From the NCBI RefSeq assembly GCF_024919275.1, contig NZ_JANWGH010000002.1, forward strand, positions 434,001 to 498,000: 64,000 nucleotides of DNA, read 5' to 3'. Position 1 is the stretch's first letter. The number at the start of each line of letters is the position of its first letter. A program made the translations under genes and the position numbers. The stretch comes from Algoriphagus limi. GTDB lineage: Bacteria; Bacteroidota; Bacteroidia; Cytophagales; Cyclobacteriaceae. Positions 36,756-46,001 of this stretch are shown in pieces. The notes below the pieces were generated by a model. It was not told the origin of the DNA and did no database searches. It saw only the letters and a list, made by a program, of their open reading frames with translations.

Positions 36756-38822
36756 ATGTCAAGGATTTTGAGATCATATCGCTTCTTATTGGCGGCTGTG
36801 TGCTTCAGCTGGGGATTGGTATTTAATGCTCAGAGTCAATTTGCTTTTGAGATTCCTCAGCGGGAAAATGCCCGCATCCTAAGTTATGAAGGAATCCAAG
36901 TTTCAGTAAGTGGCAAACTTGCCCTTTGTTCTCATTCCGAAAAAGGCAGTATCATCTTAGATGTGACTGGAGGAACCCCTCCTTATACCTTCCTTTGGAA
37001 TACACATGAGACTACTCAAAACAGAACCAACCTATATGCAGGATCCTACACTGTTAAAATCACTGATTCAAAAGGATTAGAGCATGTAGAATCTATCGTC
37101 GTTCAGCCACCTTACCCTCTTATTCTAAATCCAGTTGAAAAGACAGACGCCTCTTGCGGATCATCAGCCGACGGTTCAGCCAAAATCTCTGTGAAAGTTG
37201 GTCGTGGAGAGCCATATCGCGTGACATGGAGCAATGGTCTGAAGGATGTATGGGAAGCCAACAATCTCAAGCCCGGAACATACACAGTCATCGTCGCAGA
37301 TAAATACAATTGCGATGTTTCTGTTAGTTTCCAAATCGAGTCAAAAGAAGCTGGAATTGAGGTAGCAGAATCGATTTCCAATGCATCCTGTGCAGGCAAA
37401 TCAGATGGAAATATTTCCCTAAATGTTACTGGAGGAGTTGCACCTTATATATATAAGTGGAACACTGGCGCTCAAACAAAGGATTTGAGCAATGTTCCTG
37501 CTGGTATTTATGAGGTATTGATTCAAGATCAGGGAGGATGTACGCTGCAGGCTTCTTATCGGATTGAAGAACCTCAATCCATGCAGGTAGATGTTCAATC
37601 TGCAAATCCAACCTGCTCCGGCGACAGCAACGGCTGGATTGATTTGAATATTAATGGTGGAACAGCTCCATATACTATTGAGTGGAATAATGGAGTTAAT
37701 GGCAAAAAACTTGAAAATCTTTCTGCCGGCACCTACTTAGCTACCATTACTGATGCTTCAGGATGCTTTGTAGAAAAGCAAATCACTATCACTACCGAGT
37801 CTGCTTTGAAATTGGATTTGATTGAAACTACTCCTCAAAGCTGTGGTGGAGATCCTGACGGAACCATCACTTTAAAGCTTACTGGATCCAAAGGAAAAAC
37901 TTCTGTTCTATGGTCTGATGGACAGAAGGACCTTTTGCATCGATCTAATCTTTCTGCTGGAACATACGAGGTAACCATTACCGATGAATCTGGCTGCGAA
38001 ATCCAAGGTTCTTATACCGTAACTCAAGCAGAAGCTGTAAATGCACGAATCGAATCTGCTTTGGATGTAAACTGTGACCAAGGAAGCGTCACAGGTCATG
38101 CATGGGTATCTATTACCGGAGGAAAAGAGCCTTATACTATTCAATGGAGCACTGGTGCTACCAATACCCGTGAAATCAATTACTTCAATGCAGGAACAGT
38201 AGAGGTAACCGTAACGGATGCCAATGGATGCATGTCTAAAACCTCAACTGTTTTGGATTTCCCTTCAGAGGTGAACCGAAGTGGCCGATTGGACTTCCAG
38301 TATAGAAAACTCCAAATCACTAGTCAGGCTGAAGTATTCACTGATGAAAGCATCCTTTTTGAAAGTGAAATTGCTCCTGAAATCATCGCTTGGGAATGGA
38401 ACTTCGGCGATGGAAAAACTTCCAGTGAAAAGGATCCAGTGCATGTATATGAGGATCCAGGAATCTACGAGGTCAAGTTGACGGGATATGACATTTTCGG
38501 TTGCTCTGCATTCGAGGTGAACCAAGTGCAAGTGACCAGTGCAGATGCCCAAGTAGTTATTCCAAATGCTTTCACTCCAAATGGAGATGGGCTTAATGAC
38601 TACTTCTTCCCGAAGGCTAAAAACATCGAATCAATTACGCTAGAAATATTCAACACCTGGGGTGAAAAACTCTTTTTCACCAATTCACAGGAAAGTAAAG
38701 GTTGGGATGGTACCTATCGTGGACAATTGCTTCCACCCGGGAATTATCTCTACAGAATCACCTATATCGATCGGGAGTCTCAGCTTATCGAGAAAACCGG
38801 AGGTGTCACCTTAATCCGATGA
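36756..38822 (+). CDS. SprB-repeat/PKD protein with T9SS type-B C-terminal domain
   Basis: A 688-residue secreted surface protein. After a signal peptide (ending FNAQSQ) come six SprB-type repeats of about 80 residues, each with a TGG.PPY..W pattern and ending AGxYxVxITDxxGC, at roughly 50-500. A PKD domain follows (EWNFGDGKTSSEKDPVHVYE, about 530-600), then the gliding-associated type-B C-terminal domain (VIPNAFTPNGDGLNDYF, about 605-688) that directs export through type IX secretion. It is much shorter than SprB. It is coupled by ATGA overlap to the second porP gene, its likely dedicated partner. The role is probably adhesion or gliding. Confidence 0.93.
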   Translation: MSRILRSYRFLLAAVCFSWGLVFNAQSQFAFEIPQRENARILSYEGIQVSVSGKLALCSHSEKGSIILDVTGGTPPYTFLWNTHETTQNRTNLYAGSYTVKITDSKGLEHVESIVVQPPYPLILNPVEKTDASCGSSADGSAKISVKVGRGEPYRVTWSNGLKDVWEANNLKPGTYTVIVADKYNCDVSVSFQIESKEAGIEVAESISNASCAGKSDGNISLNVTGGVAPYIYKWNTGAQTKDLSNVPAGIYEVLIQDQGGCTLQASYRIEEPQSMQVDVQSANPTCSGDSNGWIDLNINGGTAPYTIEWNNGVNGKKLENLSAGTYLATITDASGCFVEKQITITTESALKLDLIETTPQSCGGDPDGTITLKLTGSKGKTSVLWSDGQKDLLHRSNLSAGTYEVTITDESGCEIQGSYTVTQAEAVNARIESALDVNCDQGSVTGHAWVSITGGKEPYTIQWSTGATNTREINYFNAGTVEVTVTDANGCMSKTSTVLDFPSEVNRSGRLDFQYRKLQITSQAEVFTDESILFESEIAPEIIAWEWNFGDGKTSSEKDPVHVYEDPGIYEVKLTGYDIFGCSAFEVNQVQVTSADAQVVIPNAFTPNGDGLNDYFFPKAKNIESITLEIFNTWGEKLFFTNSQESKGWDGTYRGQLLPPGNYLYRITYIDRESQLIEKTGGVTLIR

Positions 38823-39850
38823 TTATGAGAAGACTGTTTACGTTTATCATCCTTTTTATTGCCAGCCTGGGCCTTCGCGCCCAGGATGTGCAATATTCTC
38901 AATTTTATGCCAACCCACTGTACCTAAACCCTGCCATGGCAGGAGCCTCCGAGATGACTCGCATCGGTGTAAATTACCGTAACCAATGGCCTGGTCTTGA
39001 TCAATCATTCAATTCCTATTCAGCATACTTGGATCACTTTATTTTCGGAGCAAATAGTGGAATCGGCATCATTTTCAATCGATCTGAGCAGAGCATGGCA
39101 AATCTTAGTGTTTCTGAAATTGGAGCAACCTATTCCTACAGAGCTCGACTTGGATTCCGATCATTTTTAAGAGTAGGTGGACAGGTGAGCTACATGGATC
39201 GGGATGCATATTTTGGAGACCTAGTTTTTGGAAGCCAAATCGATGACATGACTGGATCTATAGGTGATTTTTCCGGTGAAAATTTGGGTGAAGATATGCG
39301 CCATCAATTTGTAGATTACAGCTTTGGAATGCTTTTTCATAATGACAATTTCTGGTTTGGAGCCTCTGCCCATCATGTGACTCAGCCCAATATCTCCTTC
39401 ATCGATGGGGACATTAGCGAGCTTCCACTCAAACTTTCTGCACATGGCGGCGTAAAACTCGATCTTTCCGGAGGAAGTTCTACCGAATTCTTCAATCAGC
39501 GTACTGGTACCAGAGAATTAACATTCGCCTTCAATTACAAAAACCAAGGCCCTTTCACTCAATTGGACTTGGGAACCCAGGTAAATATTCAGCCTTTGGT
39601 CTTAGGAGTTTGGTATAGAGGAATACCTCTGAAAGAAACAACTGTTCCTAATCATGAATCAATCATTGCCCTAGTGGGAATCTCTCTTGGTGGAGGATTG
39701 GATATTGGATACAGCCATGATTTCACTTTGTCTTCACTAGGCAATGCTAATACCGGCGGAGCTCATGAGATCTCTATTCGATATAGCTTTTTGGCAGGAT
39801 CAGCAAAAGGGGCCGGAAGAAAGTCTTCTATGCCATGTTTTAAATATTGA
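38819..39850 (+). CDS. PorP/SprF family outer-membrane protein (second copy)
   Basis: A 343-residue barrel protein. The start ATG at 38819 overlaps the stop of the SprB-repeat gene (ATGA); another ATG lies at 38825. The signal peptide ends SLGLRAQ and is followed by DVQYSQFYANPLYLNPAMAG. Many segments match the first copy (GVNYRNQWPGLD, FNYK, LDIGYS), so one arose by duplication. The overlap shows that it is produced together with the SprB-like substrate. Confidence 0.93.
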   Translation: MIMRRLFTFIILFIASLGLRAQDVQYSQFYANPLYLNPAMAGASEMTRIGVNYRNQWPGLDQSFNSYSAYLDHFIFGANSGIGIIFNRSEQSMANLSVSEIGATYSYRARLGFRSFLRVGGQVSYMDRDAYFGDLVFGSQIDDMTGSIGDFSGENLGEDMRHQFVDYSFGMLFHNDNFWFGASAHHVTQPNISFIDGDISELPLKLSAHGGVKLDLSGGSSTEFFNQRTGTRELTFAFNYKNQGPFTQLDLGTQVNIQPLVLGVWYRGIPLKETTVPNHESIIALVGISLGGGLDIGYSHDFTLSSLGNANTGGAHEISIRYSFLAGSAKGAGRKSSMPCFKY

Positions 39851-39873
39851 TTTCTCATAAACAATAGTTGATC

Positions 39874-39908
39874 AAAGGGGCTTTATCTTAGGGTAAAGCC
39901 CTTTTTTT
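39874..39908 (+). terminator. Terminator of the SprB-repeat/porP operon, abutting the photolyase start
   Basis: GGGCTTTA pairs with TAAAGCCC around an 8-base loop; the T run ends directly at the ATG of the next gene (39909). Confidence 0.85.
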
Positions 39909-41438
39909 ATGGCAAAAATCTTACGACTCATTTTAGGTGATCAGCTCAATGAATCACACTCCTGGTTTGACGAAAAAAACGAGGACATTATCTACCTGAT
40001 GGCAGAGATGCGCCAGGAGACGGATTATGTGGTACATCATATTCAAAAGGTTCTGGCTTTCTTTCTTTCCATGAGAAGCTTTTCTGATAGACTTCAGGAA
40101 AGGGGCCACCGAGTTCATTATTATAAAATTGATGATCCTTCCAATTCTCAAGATTTGGAGAAAATTATTCAGGAATGCATCAAAAACTATCAAATTGAAA
40201 AATTCGAATACCAACTCCCTGACGAATACCGCCTGGATGAACAACTGAATGCGATTTGCTCCAAATTATCGATTCAATCCAAGGCTGTAGATTCCGAGCA
40301 CTTTTTGACTGAAAGAGGGTTTCTAGCTGATTTTTTCAAAGGGAAAAAGACTTACCTAATGGAGTCTTTCTATCGGGAAATGCGCAAAGAATTCAATATC
40401 CTGATGGATGGCAAGGAGCCTATGCAAGGCAAATGGAATTTTGATCAGGAAAACCGATCTGCATTAAAAGACAAACGACTGCTACGAAAACCAAAAATCC
40501 ATCCCAAAAACGTAAGCGAGCTATACGAAGTCATTCAAAAACCTCAAATCAAAACCATTGGTCGGGTGGAACCTGAAAACTTCCTTTGGCCGACTACACG
40601 GGAAGAATGTCTTGAAGTTTTGGATTATTTCTGTGAAAACCTCTTGATTCATTTCGGCGATTATCAGGATGCATTGACCACTTGGGATCCCTACCTTTTC
40701 CATTCCCGTTTGAGTTTTGCTATGAACAGCAAAATGCTTTCCCCCTTAGAAGTTGTCCAAAAAGTTGAAAAATACTGGGAAAGCCATCGTAAGGAGATCT
40801 CGATTTCCCAAGTTGAAGGATTCATTCGCCAGATTATCGGTTGGCGGGAATACATGCGTGGAGTCTATTGGGCAAAAATGCCGGATTATGGGCAGCTCAA
40901 CTTCTTTGGTCATGAGCGGAAACTTCCCAATTGGTTTTGGACAGGCAAAACAAAAATGAAGTGTCTGTCTAGCTCCATTGGCCAATCTTTAGATTTGGCT
41001 TATGCCCACCACATCCAACGTTTAATGGTCACAGGGAACTTTGCTCTTTTGGCGGGAATCCATCCTGATGAAGTGGATCAATGGTATTTGGGAATCTACA
41101 TTGATGCGCTGGAATGGGTAGAAATCACGAATACCCGAGGTATGTCACAGTTTGCAGATGGGGGGATAGTAGGTACCAAACCCTACGTTTCCTCAGCAAA
41201 TTACATCAAGAAACAGGGGAATTACTGCGATCACTGCGCTTACAGCCACAAGGAAAAGGTAGGCGAAAAAGCCTGCCCATTCAATAGTTTGTATTGGCAC
41301 TTTTACAATCGAAATCGGGAAAAACTGGAAAAGAATCCCCGAATAGGAATGGCCTATCGGACTTGGGATAAAATGAAAAACAAAAAGGAAATTCTGGATC
41401 AGGCAGAAGCTTACCTTGAAAAGATCAATGAGCTTTAA
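39909..41438 (+). CDS. FeS-type bacterial cryptochrome/photolyase (PhrB-like)
   Basis: A 509-residue flavoprotein of the photolyase-related family (DPRP, FeS-BCP), repairing (6-4) photoproducts or acting as a blue-light sensor. The N-terminal LRLILGDQLN is typical. Four cysteines, Cys352 (MKCLSS), Cys440 and Cys443 (YCDHCAY) and Cys456 (KACPFN), match the spacing of the [4Fe-4S] ligands in Agrobacterium PhrB. The antenna in this family is a lumazine. The start codon comes immediately after the T run of the upstream terminator, leaving no room for an ordinary leader. Confidence 0.93.
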   Translation: MAKILRLILGDQLNESHSWFDEKNEDIIYLMAEMRQETDYVVHHIQKVLAFFLSMRSFSDRLQERGHRVHYYKIDDPSNSQDLEKIIQECIKNYQIEKFEYQLPDEYRLDEQLNAICSKLSIQSKAVDSEHFLTERGFLADFFKGKKTYLMESFYREMRKEFNILMDGKEPMQGKWNFDQENRSALKDKRLLRKPKIHPKNVSELYEVIQKPQIKTIGRVEPENFLWPTTREECLEVLDYFCENLLIHFGDYQDALTTWDPYLFHSRLSFAMNSKMLSPLEVVQKVEKYWESHRKEISISQVEGFIRQIIGWREYMRGVYWAKMPDYGQLNFFGHERKLPNWFWTGKTKMKCLSSSIGQSLDLAYAHHIQRLMVTGNFALLAGIHPDEVDQWYLGIYIDALEWVEITNTRGMSQFADGGIVGTKPYVSSANYIKKQGNYCDHCAYSHKEKVGEKACPFNSLYWHFYNRNREKLEKNPRIGMAYRTWDKMKNKKEILDQAEAYLEKINEL

Positions 41439-41450
41439 GCGATTTTAAAA

Positions 41451-42515
41451 TCAATCGATTTGTAAAGCCAGAGAACCCAATAGGAAAAAATTATCGGTTT
41501 CTGCTTGATCTAAACCCAGTTCTGGTCCCGTGAGCCAGCGACCTTCTAATCTAAAAGTCGCCAATTTCCCCAGTTTCCAATCAGTATTTAAAGATAAACC
41601 ACTGGTTTTGATTCCCTGATCTATCAAGCTCGTTGCAATTGCTTGGAAAGGATCGTTGTAGTATTCAAATCGAAATGCAGAAGCAAATTTTTCAGAAAAT
41701 CGCTTTTGTAAAATGGCGGACATCCCCCACCAGTTGCGGTCAAAATCAAAGGCTAAAGTTCGCCTTCCACCATCTAATCCAGCAATAACACGCCAACCTT
41801 TTCCCAATTTAAAATCCACATAGAAGTTGGTGAAATACAGCATAGTTTCCGCTTCAAGAGGCTGATCTGTTCCCAAAAAAGTACTCCAATTAATGGTGGT
41901 ATTCTCATTAGGAGAAAAGGTAGCCTGAGTTCCAAAAGAAGGTCCGTTTTTCCCCGGAATTGATCGAATTCGCTGCCATCCATTCAAATACAAAAAAGCA
42001 AAAAACCATCGTTCATCCTTCTCCCAACTCAATCTCGCACCTGTTTCAAAATAAGGACTATTCTCGGCAATGATGGACCTTGAGAGCGTTAGATTTTCCG
42101 TAGAAACTGCATTTTCAAAACCGATATGAGAAGGCAAAACCCCTACATCCAACCAAAGTTTTTGCTCTTTATCAATCGCTACACCAACATTGGCTTGGTG
42201 AATCCATTTCAGGGCTTGGGGTTCGTTTTCATAGTTATCTCGCATGTAAGAACCTTGTTGTAAGCCAAGATTAACACGAAAAAAATCAGATTTCACGCTG
42301 AGATTTACCAGTGCTAAATTGATCCCCAATTGATTTGGATTGGTGTGATTATACAAAAATGGAAGCCTTTTTGGGTCACCCTGCTGATTAGAAAAATCAC
42401 GCCCATAATAGACATCAAGAAATGCGGAGAAATCCCATTCCAAACCATTGGTTTTTTCCTGGGAAAAGGCCTTGAAGGAAAAAAGGAAAACAAGAATCAG
42501 CCCAAATTTCCTCAT
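41451..42515 (-). CDS. Outer-membrane beta-barrel porin (bbp2/OmpL-like)
   Basis: A 354-residue protein with a signal peptide (ending SFKAFSQ) and alternating beta-strand pattern to the end. DFSAFLDVYYGRDF near the start, SDFFRVNLGLQQG and VGVLPSHIGFENA fit the putative porin family bbp2. The solute is unknown. The gene is 3 bases from the MscS gene end of the same strand and convergent with the photolyase gene. Confidence 0.8.
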   Translation of the reverse strand: MRKFGLILVFLFSFKAFSQEKTNGLEWDFSAFLDVYYGRDFSNQQGDPKRLPFLYNHTNPNQLGINLALVNLSVKSDFFRVNLGLQQGSYMRDNYENEPQALKWIHQANVGVAIDKEQKLWLDVGVLPSHIGFENAVSTENLTLSRSIIAENSPYFETGARLSWEKDERWFFAFLYLNGWQRIRSIPGKNGPSFGTQATFSPNENTTINWSTFLGTDQPLEAETMLYFTNFYVDFKLGKGWRVIAGLDGGRRTLAFDFDRNWWGMSAILQKRFSEKFASAFRFEYYNDPFQAIATSLIDQGIKTSGLSLNTDWKLGKLATFRLEGRWLTGPELGLDQAETDNFFLLGSLALQID

Positions 42516-42517
42516 AA

Positions 42518-43432
42518 TTAATCCTCTTTATCCAAAACAACTCGAGTTCTTGGAAGTGCCTCAGGATAATTTTTCTGCAAGAATTCAATCATCTTTTCCC
42601 GTACATGTACACGCAAATCCCAGGCAGTTGGTGAATTTCTAGCAGAAACTAAAATCCGGGATTCTACTGTTCGCTCCTTAGCATCTGTCACCTGAAGAAC
42701 TTTGACCTTCTTATCCCAAAGGTTGGTGTTTTCCAAAATTCTATCCAATTCTTCACGCATGGCATCAAATGAAACCGTGTAATCCGTATAGATGAAAACG
42801 GAGCCGATGATATCTGCGGAAGTACGAGTCCAGTTCTGAAATGGCTTTTCCAAAAAATAGGTAGTAGGAAGTACCAAACGCCGTTGATCCCAAATCCGCA
42901 CCACCACATAAGTCAGATTAATCTCCTCAATCCATCCCCATTCTCCCTCGACCACTACAGCATCATCCAGTCGAAAAGGCTGAGCAAAGGCAATTTGAAT
43001 CCCTGCAATCAAGGTTCCAATGGCCTTTTGAGCTGAAAAACCAATTATTATCCCTGCTACTCCTGCTGAAGCAAATAGCCCCACTCCTATCTTACGGATT
43101 GGGTCAAAAGACACCAAAATCAATCCTACCCCCAAAATGATGATTACGAAATTGACAATCTTTTGAAGGATATTCAGCTGGGTATAAATCTTTCTCGCCC
43201 GAAGGTTATCCTCCTGACTGATATCAAACTGCTTCAAAAAGATTCTTTTCAAAATCCCCGTTAAGACCAGAAGACACCAGGTGAAACCGGAAATAATCAA
43301 GATGGTATTCAGGTGAGGCAACCAGCCCAACAAGCCCTCCCAGTTCTCCGATTCGCCTCGAAAATATAATTTGGCAAAAACCAAAAGTATGGTGACCAGC
43401 AGGGGAATGATTAATCTGCGGTAAATCTTCAT
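42518..43432 (-). CDS. MscS-type mechanosensitive channel
   Basis: A 304-residue small-conductance channel protein that opens on membrane tension. Three or four N-terminal helices lead into the pore helix GLFASAGVAGIIIGFSAQKAIG, shown here only in part by motif (SAGVAGIIIGFSAQ), then the beta domain VEGEWGWIEEINLTYVVVR with the family's VVVRIWDQRR hinge. It probably forms a two-gene unit with the downstream porin gene (2-base gap). Confidence 0.9.
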   Translation of the reverse strand: MKIYRRLIIPLLVTILLVFAKLYFRGESENWEGLLGWLPHLNTILIISGFTWCLLVLTGILKRIFLKQFDISQEDNLRARKIYTQLNILQKIVNFVIIILGVGLILVSFDPIRKIGVGLFASAGVAGIIIGFSAQKAIGTLIAGIQIAFAQPFRLDDAVVVEGEWGWIEEINLTYVVVRIWDQRRLVLPTTYFLEKPFQNWTRTSADIIGSVFIYTDYTVSFDAMREELDRILENTNLWDKKVKVLQVTDAKERTVESRILVSARNSPTAWDLRVHVREKMIEFLQKNYPEALPRTRVVLDKED

Positions 43433-43484
43433 CTAAAAATCAGTTGGTAAGCTTTCAAATTAAAAAAGGAATCCCATACCACAA

Positions 43485-43514
43485 AAAAAGCGGGAGTGAC
43501 GACACCCCCGCTTT
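43485..43514 (-). terminator. Terminator of the TolB-like lipoprotein gene
   Basis: AAAGCGGG pairs with CCCGCTTT (minus strand), followed by a T run; 29 bases past the stop codon. Confidence 0.85.
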
Positions 43515-43543
43515 CAATATTTTGATGAAGGATTAAACCCTCC

Positions 43544-44653
43544 TCAATCTCCAATCCATTCTGCTACAAACAGGTTGGTATCGCGTGTACCACCATTGTT
43601 TCGGTTGGATGAAAACACCAAATACTTTCCATCATTTGAGAAAACAGGGAAGGCATCAAAGGTGTCGTTCTCTGTGATTCGCACTAGGCCTGTTCCATCC
43701 AAATTGATCATGTACAAGTTGAAAGGAAAGCCTCTCTCGGTATGATGATTGGAGGCGAAAATGATTTTCTCACCGGAAGGATGGAAGAAAGGTGCCCAGT
43801 TGGCTTGACCGAGATCAGTGATTTTACGCAAATCTGAACCGTCTACGTTGGAAACATATAATTCCATTTCTGTCGGCTTTACCAATCCTTCAGCAAGCAA
43901 TTCTTTGTATTCTGCAATCTCCTCTTCTGTTTGTGGTCGGGAAGCTCTCCAAATTAATTTGGTGCCGTCCGGAGAAAAGAATGCTCCACCATCATACCCC
44001 AAGTCAAAGGTTACCTGACGAACATCCGATCCATCAATATTCATGGTGAACAATTCCAAATCACCGGTACGCATGGAAGTGAAGACGATTTTATCACCAT
44101 TCGGGGATACAGTTGCCTCTCCATCGTATCCAGGCTCATTGGTCAATTGGGCAAGGATGTTTCCTTCCAAATCCGCGGTGAAAATATCATAGGTGTCATA
44201 AATTGGCCACACATATTTCCCATCGGTACGACGCTCCGGAACCGGTGGACAATCATCGCCTCCTAGATGAGTAGAAGCATAGACGATAGTTTCATTTCCA
44301 GGAAGGAAATAAGAACAGGTAGTCCGGCCCAATCCAGTAGATAATCGCTGAGGAGCATTATTTTTCAGGTCATCTGTCTTCCAATGGGTATAGAAAATTT
44401 GATCACATTCCGCACCCCATTCAGCATAATCAGATTGAAATACCAGCATTTCATCATCGAAGGACCAATATGCTTCTGCATTATTCCCTCCAAAGGTGAG
44501 TTGCTTGATATTTCGCAGGTACTTCATTTCATTTTCGGAAAGCAAAAGTGAATCCTGCGCGGTATGCTGTGGTTCATTTTCAGCTACTATTTCACTGGCC
44601 TTTTCGGAGCAGGCCATGACAAACATCAATAAAATCAGAAATTGAAATCGCAT
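43544..44653 (-). CDS. TolB-like beta-propeller lipoprotein
   Basis: A 369-residue lipoprotein (start at 44653; signal LLMFVMAC). The body is a beta-propeller of PD40/TolB repeats, seen as SPNGDKIVFTSMRTGDLELF, FSPDGTKLIWRASR, HPSGEKIIFASN and FSNDGKYLVFSSNRN. Propellers of this type bind proteins or carbohydrate; no catalytic motif is visible. Divergent from the M28 gene. The upstream-extended frame has no signal peptide, hence the chosen start. Confidence 0.85.
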   Translation of the reverse strand: MRFQFLILLMFVMACSEKASEIVAENEPQHTAQDSLLLSENEMKYLRNIKQLTFGGNNAEAYWSFDDEMLVFQSDYAEWGAECDQIFYTHWKTDDLKNNAPQRLSTGLGRTTCSYFLPGNETIVYASTHLGGDDCPPVPERRTDGKYVWPIYDTYDIFTADLEGNILAQLTNEPGYDGEATVSPNGDKIVFTSMRTGDLELFTMNIDGSDVRQVTFDLGYDGGAFFSPDGTKLIWRASRPQTEEEIAEYKELLAEGLVKPTEMELYVSNVDGSDLRKITDLGQANWAPFFHPSGEKIIFASNHHTERGFPFNLYMINLDGTGLVRITENDTFDAFPVFSNDGKYLVFSSNRNNGGTRDTNLFVAEWIGD

Positions 44654-44674
44654 GTTAGATATTAGTTGATAATC

Positions 44675-44707
44675 ATTGCAGCGCGAAGATACCAATTATT
44701 ATCTTTG
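44675..44707 (+). promoter_or_regulatory. Promoter of the M28 peptidase gene
   Basis: ATTG (44675-44678), 21-base spacer, TATCTTTG (44700-44707); ATG 20 bases later. Confidence 0.65.
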
Positions 44708-44727
44708 GGCTAAACCGAAATTGTATA

Positions 44728-45960
44728 ATGAAAATCTATCGCTTATCTGTTATTGCCGCAAGCCTTCTGTTGGCATGCAATAGCGCTCCCACAAATGATA
44801 TTTTACTTCAAAACCTGAAAACAGATGTAAGTTATTTAGCCGCTGACCAGTTGGAAGGTCGGGCTATTGGTACATCTGGTGAAGAACAAGCTGCTAACTA
44901 CTTGGCGGAGCGCTTCACCGAAATCGGCCTTAGCCCAAAGGGAACCGACGGATATTTTCAGGAATTCACCGTTTCCAAGCCTACCAATCCTCACGAGGAA
45001 GCAGTAATTGGTACAGACGGAGAAGGAGTTACTGGACGAAACGTGATTGGAATTATTGATAATCAGTCTGAGCAGACTATCGTCATCGGAGCTCATTTTG
45101 ACCATTTGGGATATGGAGGTTCAGGCTCTTTGTATCGAGGTGATTCTGCTATCCACAATGGTGCCGATGACAATGCCTCCGGAACAGCTGCTTTGGTGGC
45201 TTTAGCTGATATTTTGAAGCATGAAAAGCATCCATCCAATTTCCTTTTCATTGCTTTTTCAGGTGAAGAAAATGGGCTTTGGGGCTCCAATTATTTTGTG
45301 AAAAATCCAACCATAGACCTTAGAACGGTCAATTACATGATCAATATGGATATGGTGGGACGATTGAATGAGGAAAATACCCTAGCAATTAATGGAGTTG
45401 GTACAAGCCCAAGTTTTGTCCCAACTTTGGACTTGGTCAATACTGATAGCTTGAAACTGGTGACTTCAGAATCCGGAGTTGGCCCTTCAGATCACACTTC
45501 CTTTTACCTACAGGATTTGCCCGTTCTGCATTTCTTCACAGGACAGCATGAAGATTATCACCGCCCTTCCGACGATTCTGAGAAAATCAATTACAATGGC
45601 CTGCTTCAGGTTGTTCAGTACATCCACCGATTGATCGGTCAATTAGATCAGGAGCCTAAATTGGCTTTCACAAAAACGAAAGACAGTTCCGGTGATTCTC
45701 CTCGATTCACGGTGACCCTTGGAGTTGTTCCTGATTATCTTTTTGATGGACAAGGAATGCGAATCGATGGTGTATCTGAAGATAAGCCAGCCCAAGCTGC
45801 AGGTTTGCAAAAAGGAGACATCATCGTTCAATTGGGAGACTCAACGATTGTGGACATGATGAGCTATATGCGTTCTCTTAGTGCCTTCCAAAAAGGAGAT
45901 GAAACCCAAGTGGTTTATGAACGGGATGGAAAACGACTCGAAGCATTAGTCAAATTCTAA
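44728..45960 (+). CDS. M28 aminopeptidase lipoprotein with PDZ domain
   Basis: A 410-residue secreted metallopeptidase with lipobox LLLAC. The two-zinc site is complete: His in GAHFDHLG, Asp in HNGADDNASGTAAL, catalytic Glu pair in FSGEENGLWG, Asp in NMDMVGR and His in GPSDHTSFY. A PDZ domain (about 325-405, GMRIDGV to GDIIVQLGD) closes the protein. It would trim N-terminal residues from peptides at the cell surface or periplasm. Confidence 0.92.
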   Translation: MKIYRLSVIAASLLLACNSAPTNDILLQNLKTDVSYLAADQLEGRAIGTSGEEQAANYLAERFTEIGLSPKGTDGYFQEFTVSKPTNPHEEAVIGTDGEGVTGRNVIGIIDNQSEQTIVIGAHFDHLGYGGSGSLYRGDSAIHNGADDNASGTAALVALADILKHEKHPSNFLFIAFSGEENGLWGSNYFVKNPTIDLRTVNYMINMDMVGRLNEENTLAINGVGTSPSFVPTLDLVNTDSLKLVTSESGVGPSDHTSFYLQDLPVLHFFTGQHEDYHRPSDDSEKINYNGLLQVVQYIHRLIGQLDQEPKLAFTKTKDSSGDSPRFTVTLGVVPDYLFDGQGMRIDGVSEDKPAQAAGLQKGDIIVQLGDSTIVDMMSYMRSLSAFQKGDETQVVYERDGKRLEALVKF

Positions 45961-45964
45961 TACA

Positions 45965-46001
45965 AAAAATGCCTTCCAAATGATTCTGGAAGGCATTTTT
46001 A
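45965..46001. terminator. Bidirectional terminator, M28 gene / dsbD
   Basis: AAATGCCTTCCA pairs with TGGAAGGCATTT, with A and T runs on both sides; it overlaps the dsbD stop codon. Confidence 0.9.

Noticed and set aside
36756..38300. Tandem DNA repeats in the SprB-type region
   Set aside because: The repeats are visible at protein level only; the DNA of the units has diverged, so there is no recent tandem array.
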